Below are positions 5,605 to 9,189 of a DNA stretch of 9,189 bases, piece by piece. Position numbers and translations under genes: made by a program. Within the stretch, counting starts at the first letter, position 1; each line of letters opens with the position of its first letter. Source of the stretch: an uncultured Prevotella sp. (GTDB lineage Bacteria > Bacteroidota > Bacteroidia > Bacteroidales > Bacteroidaceae); the NCBI GenBank assembly GCA_937906765.1, contig CALCUV010000193.1:1-9189 (forward strand), read 5' to 3'. Under the pieces are notes generated by a model. That model saw nothing but the letters and a program-made list of their open reading frames with translations. It was not told where the DNA came from and made no database searches.

Positions 5605-7350
5605 TTAGAGACCCAAGTCCTTCTTAATTTCTTCCACCTTGCCCAATGCCTTTTCAATCAATGCAGGATATTCACATGAGCACTTCATGCTATCCTTGAT
5701 TTCGCAATAGAACTTAATCTTGGGTTCGGTACCTGAGGGACGCACGCTAATCTTCGTTCCGTCCTCGCAGAAGAACTGCAAAACGTTGCTTGTAGCGGGG
5801 AAGTCCAACTTGGTTTCATTGCCCAAGTTATCCTTTGCAACAAGACTTTGATAGTCCTTCGTTAATACAACAGGACTTCCAGCAATTGTCTTAGGAGCTT
5901 TCTCACCACGGAAATCTGCCATCATTTGCTTGATTTCGTCAGCGCCAGACTTACCAGGCTTAGTTACATTAATAGTGTGTTCGAAACTGAAACCGTATTC
6001 CTTATAGATATCCATCAACAAGTCATAGAGCGTCTTGCCTTGGTCCTTTGCCCATGCTGCGATTTCGCAAATCAAGCAGATGCTGGCAGGAGCGTCCTTG
6101 TCACGCACCTTGTCGTAGGGCAAGAAACCGAAACTTTCTTCACCACCTCCGATATACTTCTGCTTGCCTTCTGAAATAGCAATTTCGCGTGCAATCCACT
6201 TGAAACCTGTGTAGCAGTCACGGAGTTCCACGTTGTTCTTCTTCGCCATTTCGGCAATAACTTCAGTGGTAACAATTGTCTTCACGAGGAAGTCGCTATC
6301 CTTTAACTGGCCGAGCGCAATCTTATTCTTGATGATGTAGTAAACAAACATCATTGCGGTCTGATTACCGTTGATGATCTGCCATTCACCCTGAGGATTG
6401 CGGCAAACAATAGCCAAGCGGTCAGCATCGGGGTCGGTAGCCACAACGAGGTCAGCATTCAACTTCGTGCCGAGGTTCATACCGAGCGTCATAGCTTCCG
6501 CATTTTCGGGGTTAGGACTAACAACAGTGGGGAAGTCACCGTCAACAATCATTTGCTCGGGCACAACGTTGATATTCTGGAATCCCCATGAACGCAAGCA
6601 AAGGGGTACGATGACACGACCTGTTCCGTGCATTGCGCTGTAAACGATGTTCAAATCCTTTTGGCGCAAGATGACGTCTTGGTCAATCATTGCTTCCTTT
6701 ACGGCAGTCATGTAGTCGAAGTCCATTTCACCACCGATAATCTGAATCAAATCCCAGTTGGCTTCAAACTTCACATCCTCAATCTTTACCTTATTTACTT
6801 CGTCAATGATACCCTTATCGTGAGGCGCCAACACCTGAGCACCATCAGCCCAATAAGCCTTATAACCATTATATTCCTTGGGGTTGTGAGATGCTGTTAC
6901 GTTAACACCTGCCACAGCACCCAACTGACGGATAGCAAAACTGATTTCAGGAGTGGGACGGAGGCTTTCAAACAAGTAAGCCTTAATACCGTTAGCGCTG
7001 AAAATAGCAGCAACACTTTCAGCAAACATGCGTCCGTTGTTACGGCAGTCGTGACCAACTACTACGCTCTGTCCACCTTCGGGGAATGCCTTGTTGATGT
7101 AGTTCGCAAAACCCTGAGTAGCCATACCTACGATGTACTTATTCATGCGGTTAGTACCAACACCCATTGTGCCACGCAAACCGCCCGTACCGAATTCAAG
7201 ATTTTGATAAAAAGCATCAATAAGAGGAGTCTTGTCTTCGTTTTCCAACATGGCCTTAACTTCTGCCTGAGTTTCTGCGTCAAAGTAAGGAGATGTTGCC
7301 CACACTTGAGCCACTTGCTCACATTTTTGGATAAGTTCCTTGTTTTCCAT
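5605..7350 (-). CDS. pgcA: Phosphoglucomutase/phosphomannomutase (PgcA-type alpha-D-phosphohexomutase)
   Basis: It interconverts hexose-1- and hexose-6-phosphates (glucose and possibly mannose) via a phosphoserine intermediate, linking glycolysis to glycogen, capsule and cell-envelope sugar synthesis. The 581 residues match the usual length of PgcA/PGM2-type enzymes. All four active-site loops are intact: the phosphoserine loop TASHNPKEYNGYK (152-164, Ser154), the Mg2+ loop DPDADR (306-311), the sugar-specificity loop GGGEESFGF (401-409) and the phosphate-binding loop RPSGTEPKIKFY (537-548). The N-terminal LEFGTGGLRGTMGVGTNRMN is typical of this subgroup. Glucose versus mannose preference cannot be decided from sequence alone. 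It is the first gene of the minus-strand cluster, with a TAnnTTTG box about 78 bases upstream of its ATG; nudC and rel follow in the same direction. A long frame on the opposite strand (6628-7449) is a shadow. Confidence 0.95.
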   Translation of the reverse strand: MENKELIQKCEQVAQVWATSPYFDAETQAEVKAMLENEDKTPLIDAFYQNLEFGTGGLRGTMGVGTNRMNKYIVGMATQGFANYINKAFPEGGQSVVVGHDCRNNGRMFAESVAAIFSANGIKAYLFESLRPTPEISFAIRQLGAVAGVNVTASHNPKEYNGYKAYWADGAQVLAPHDKGIIDEVNKVKIEDVKFEANWDLIQIIGGEMDFDYMTAVKEAMIDQDVILRQKDLNIVYSAMHGTGRVIVPLCLRSWGFQNINVVPEQMIVDGDFPTVVSPNPENAEAMTLGMNLGTKLNADLVVATDPDADRLAIVCRNPQGEWQIINGNQTAMMFVYYIIKNKIALGQLKDSDFLVKTIVTTEVIAEMAKKNNVELRDCYTGFKWIAREIAISEGKQKYIGGGEESFGFLPYDKVRDKDAPASICLICEIAAWAKDQGKTLYDLLMDIYKEYGFSFEHTINVTKPGKSGADEIKQMMADFRGEKAPKTIAGSPVVLTKDYQSLVAKDNLGNETKLDFPATSNVLQFFCEDGTKISVRPSGTEPKIKFYCEIKDSMKCSCEYPALIEKALGKVEEIKKDLGL

Positions 7351-7427
7351 ATTTTGAAAATTTTAATGTGTATAGAATCTTGTGTTTTTTGTGTAGCATA
7401 TCTTAAAGAAAGAAGCACTACACTCTG

Positions 7428-7435
7428 CAAATGTA
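7428..7435 (-). promoter_or_regulatory. Putative -7 box for the pgcA-nudC-rel operon
   Basis: Read on the minus strand this is TACATTTG, matching TAnnTTTG. At the expected -33 distance there is no TTTG, but a run of about nine A/T pairs (7439-7447) sits between. Transcription would start near 7422, about 70 bases before the pgcA ATG. It is the only such box I see upstream of the three-gene cluster on this strand. Confidence 0.45.
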
Positions 7436-7920
7436 CAATTTTTTTTTGAATAATAATATTATGAACAAAAAACCAATAATATAATATTGAACTTCACGAT
7501 ATTACTTGCTTATAAATTTAGTTTTAATTGGTTTTCTGGTCACAATTTTGTAATCTACATTTGGACTTGATAATATTCGGAATAACAAAGGAATAGATGT
7601 TGATATGTAAATAATAAGTTAATATGTGCAAGAAGTATGCCGTAAATTAATCCTTATATAAACAGAATTAAGTCTAACTTAAGAAAAACTATTTAAAACA
7701 TAATTCTGACTAAAATAGATTTAATTATTCTTTTCCAAGATTAAATGAAAAAGGGTTATTATATATTATTTTGAATGTGTAAAATAGAGTGAAACAATGC
7801 ACACAATATTAATATAATAAAGATGTTTAACAGACTTGAAACAAACTCTAATTTACTTGAATTACTTTTCTTTTGAGTCGAAAAGATATGTTTGTTGTGA
7901 ATTTATGTAAGTAAAAGGTG
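7436..7920. other. AT-rich divergent intergenic region without a recognisable gene
   Basis: This stretch has stop codons in all frames at short intervals and no similarity I recognise to a gene, tRNA or known RNA. It holds two extra plus-strand TAnnTTTG boxes, TACATTTG (7556-7563) and TATGTTTG (7887-7894), neither with a clear -33 partner. It also has a perfect 8-bp inverted repeat CAGAATTA/TAATTCTG (7663-7670 and 7701-7708) enclosing a second 5-bp dyad (7668-7682), and an imperfect repeat of an AATAATAT...GAAC unit (7450-7464 and 7475-7492). At this base composition such features can occur by chance. Confidence 0.5.
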
Positions 7921-7949
7921 TTGTTTTTATTGATTTTGTTTTATCTTTG
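7921..7949 (+). promoter_or_regulatory. Putative Bacteroidetes-type promoter for aconitase
   Basis: TATCTTTG at 7942-7949 matches TAnnTTTG and is preceded after 18 bases by TTG (7921-7923) as a -33 element. Transcription would start near 7955, giving a leader of about 68 nucleotides that includes a weak 5-bp hairpin (7959-7963 with 7971-7975). It is the TAnnTTTG box closest to the gene; TATGTTTG at 7887-7894 is a possible second upstream promoter. Confidence 0.55.
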
Positions 7950-8022
7950 CGCTTGCTCAGTGATAAAATGTCACTATTGTCCGATAAAAATTAATTGTAA
8001 TCCAAAAACTACTTACTTAACA

Positions 8023-9189
8023 ATGATTTTTGATATTGATTTTATACGCAACCATTATGCTACATTTAGCAAACGTGTTGCCACCATACGTGAAAAGGTT
8101 GGACGTCCTTTAACTTTATCTGAAAAGGTGTTGTATGCCCATCTTTATAACCCCAATGATTCATTAGAAACAACTTATGCAAACTTCCGCCCCGACCGTG
8201 TAGCAATGCAAGACGCTACGGCGCAGATGGCGTTGCTTCAGTTTATGAATGCGGGTATGGACAAGTCTGCCGTGCCTGCTACAATACATTGCGACCATTT
8301 GATTTGTGCATGTGAAGGTAGCAAGGTGGATTTACCTTGTGCAATCAACGAAAATGCTGAAGTATATGATTTTTTAAAAGGTGCGGCAGCTCGTTATGGC
8401 ATGGGATTTTGGGCGCCTGGCGCAGGTATTATCCATCAAGTTGTATTGGAAAACTATGCTTTCCCTGGTGGTATGATGGTTGGAACAGACTCTCACACAC
8501 CTAATGCTGGAGGTCTTGGCATGATTGCGATTGGTGTGGGGGGCGCTGATGCCGTTGACGTACTTACTGGAATGGAATGGGAATTGCGTATTCCGCGTCG
8601 TATTGGTGTGCGTTTAACAGGAAATCTTCATTCATGGGCTGCACCAAAGGATGTTATCCTTAAACTAGCAGGAATTTTAACTGTTAAGGGCGGGACAAAC
8701 GCTATTATTGAGTACTTTGGTGAAGGCACCAAAACTCTTTCATGTACGGGTAAGGCAACGATATGCAATATGGGCGCTGAAGTTGGGGCAACAACAAGTA
8801 TTTTCCCATACGATGAACGTATGTCTGTATACTTAAGAGGTACTGGTCGTGCTGAAGTTGCAGAATTGGCAGATAGAGTTGCTACAGACCTTTGTGCTGA
8901 CCCAGAAGTGTTAGCGAATCCTGAAACCTATTATGATGAATTGATTGAAATCAATCTTTCAGAATTAGTTCCATATATCAATGGTCCCTTTACTCCAGAT
9001 GCTGCCACTTCGGTGAATGAAATGAAGACTTATGTCGCTGAGAAAGATTATCCTGAAAAGGTGGAAGTGGCACTCATTGGATCGTGTACAAATTCTTCTT
9101 ATGAAGACTTGATGCGTGCTGCATCTGTTGCAAAACAAGCACTTGATGCAGGATTGAAACCTCAGGCACAACTCATTATTAATCCAGGT
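8023..9189 (+). CDS. acn: Aconitate hydratase, mitochondrial (monomeric) type, N-terminal 389 residues
   Basis: Aconitase isomerises citrate to isocitrate through cis-aconitate using a [4Fe-4S] cluster, in the oxidative TCA branch to 2-oxoglutarate. The frame is open to the window edge; a full protein of this type has about 750 residues, so roughly half is present. Family motifs visible: APDR-like [20 protein letters not shown] (55-74), TIHCDHLI (87-94), [13 protein letters not shown] (154-166), [12 protein letters not shown] (222-233), [17 protein letters not shown] (249-265) and [10 protein letters not shown] (353-362), where Cys355 is the first cluster ligand; the other two would lie beyond the window. 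The sequence follows the mitochondrial/Bacteroides form rather than E. coli AcnA or AcnB. The ATG at 8023 gives the usual N-terminus for Bacteroidales members; no Shine-Dalgarno is present. In Bacteroides, isocitrate dehydrogenase and citrate synthase usually follow, so they are expected just downstream. Confidence 0.95.
   Translation, partial: MIFDIDFIRNHYATFSKRVATIREKVGRPLTLSEKVLYAHLYNPNDSLETTYANFRPDRVAMQDATAQMALLQFMNAGMDKSAVPATIHCDHLICACEGSKVDLPCAINENAEVYDFLKGAAARYGMGFWAPGAGIIHQVVLENYAFPGGMMVGTDSHTPNAGGLGMIAIGVGGADAVDVLTGMEWELRIPRRIGVRLTGNLHSWAAPKDVILKLAGILTVKGGTNAIIEYFGEGTKTLSCTGKATICNMGAEVGATTSIFPYDERMSVYLRGTGRAEVAELADRVATDLCADPEVLANPETYYDELIEINLSELVPYINGPFTPDAATSVNEMKTYVAEKDYPEKVEVALIGSCTNSSYEDLMRAASVAKQALDAGLKPQAQLIINPG

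Noticed and set aside
6628..7449. A 273-codon open frame on the plus strand opposite pgcA
   Set aside because: It lies almost entirely antisense to a clearly real phosphohexomutase, has no recognisable domain, and reads like a shadow of codon bias on the other strand.
7951..7980. CAGTGA in the aconitase leader, resembling the loop of an iron-responsive element
   Set aside because: The flanking bases do not form the 5-bp upper stem or the bulged C of an iron-responsive element. Only an unrelated 5-bp pairing (7959-7963 with 7971-7975) is possible.

Overview
The window looks like chromosomal DNA of a Bacteroidales bacterium, most likely Bacteroides- or Prevotella-like. The evidence is the promoters, which fit the Bacteroidetes pattern (TTTG or TTG near -33, TAnnTTTG near -7), the lack of Shine-Dalgarno sequences at nearly all starts, AT-rich intergenic DNA, and close resemblance (from memory) of the aconitase, phosphohexomutase and RelA-type proteins to Bacteroidales members. 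No species call is justified.

Layout, left to right. (1) 1-125, minus strand: the 5' end of nagB (glucosamine-6-phosphate deaminase), with a well-matched promoter at 271-302 and a leader holding alternative hairpins. (2) 640-1782, plus strand: a stand-alone gene for a two-part YjgF/Rid-fold protein resembling the FkbO/Hyg5 chorismatases, behind a leader with two inverted repeats. (3) 1829-2391, plus strand: a decayed, internally deleted relic of a ResB-CcsA (system II cytochrome c maturation) gene, with three in-frame stops and a frameshift. It contains a strong 15-bp hairpin. (4) 7350 down to 2520, minus strand: a likely three-gene operon, phosphoglucomutase/phosphomannomutase (pgcA-like), nudC (NADH/NAD-cap pyrophosphatase) and a RelA/SpoT-family (p)ppGpp synthetase. 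It ends at a strong 17-bp terminator hairpin (2463-2510). (5) 7351-8022: a divergent, very AT-rich control region with no recognisable gene. (6) 8023-9189, plus strand: the first 389 residues of a mitochondrial-type aconitase, cut by the window edge.

The intact genes are core metabolism: amino-sugar catabolism into glycolysis (nagB), the hexose-phosphate branch point (pgcA), NAD(H) turnover (nudC), the stringent response (rel) and the TCA branch to 2-oxoglutarate (acn). The RelA-type protein has lost the residues of its (p)ppGpp hydrolase site, so a second SpoT-type enzyme is expected elsewhere in the genome. I see no phage, transposon, CRISPR, defence system or RNA gene, and no clear undescribed system. 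The most unusual items are the cytochrome-maturation relic with its hairpin, the orphan chorismatase-like gene with its palindromic leader, and the switch-like nagB leader.
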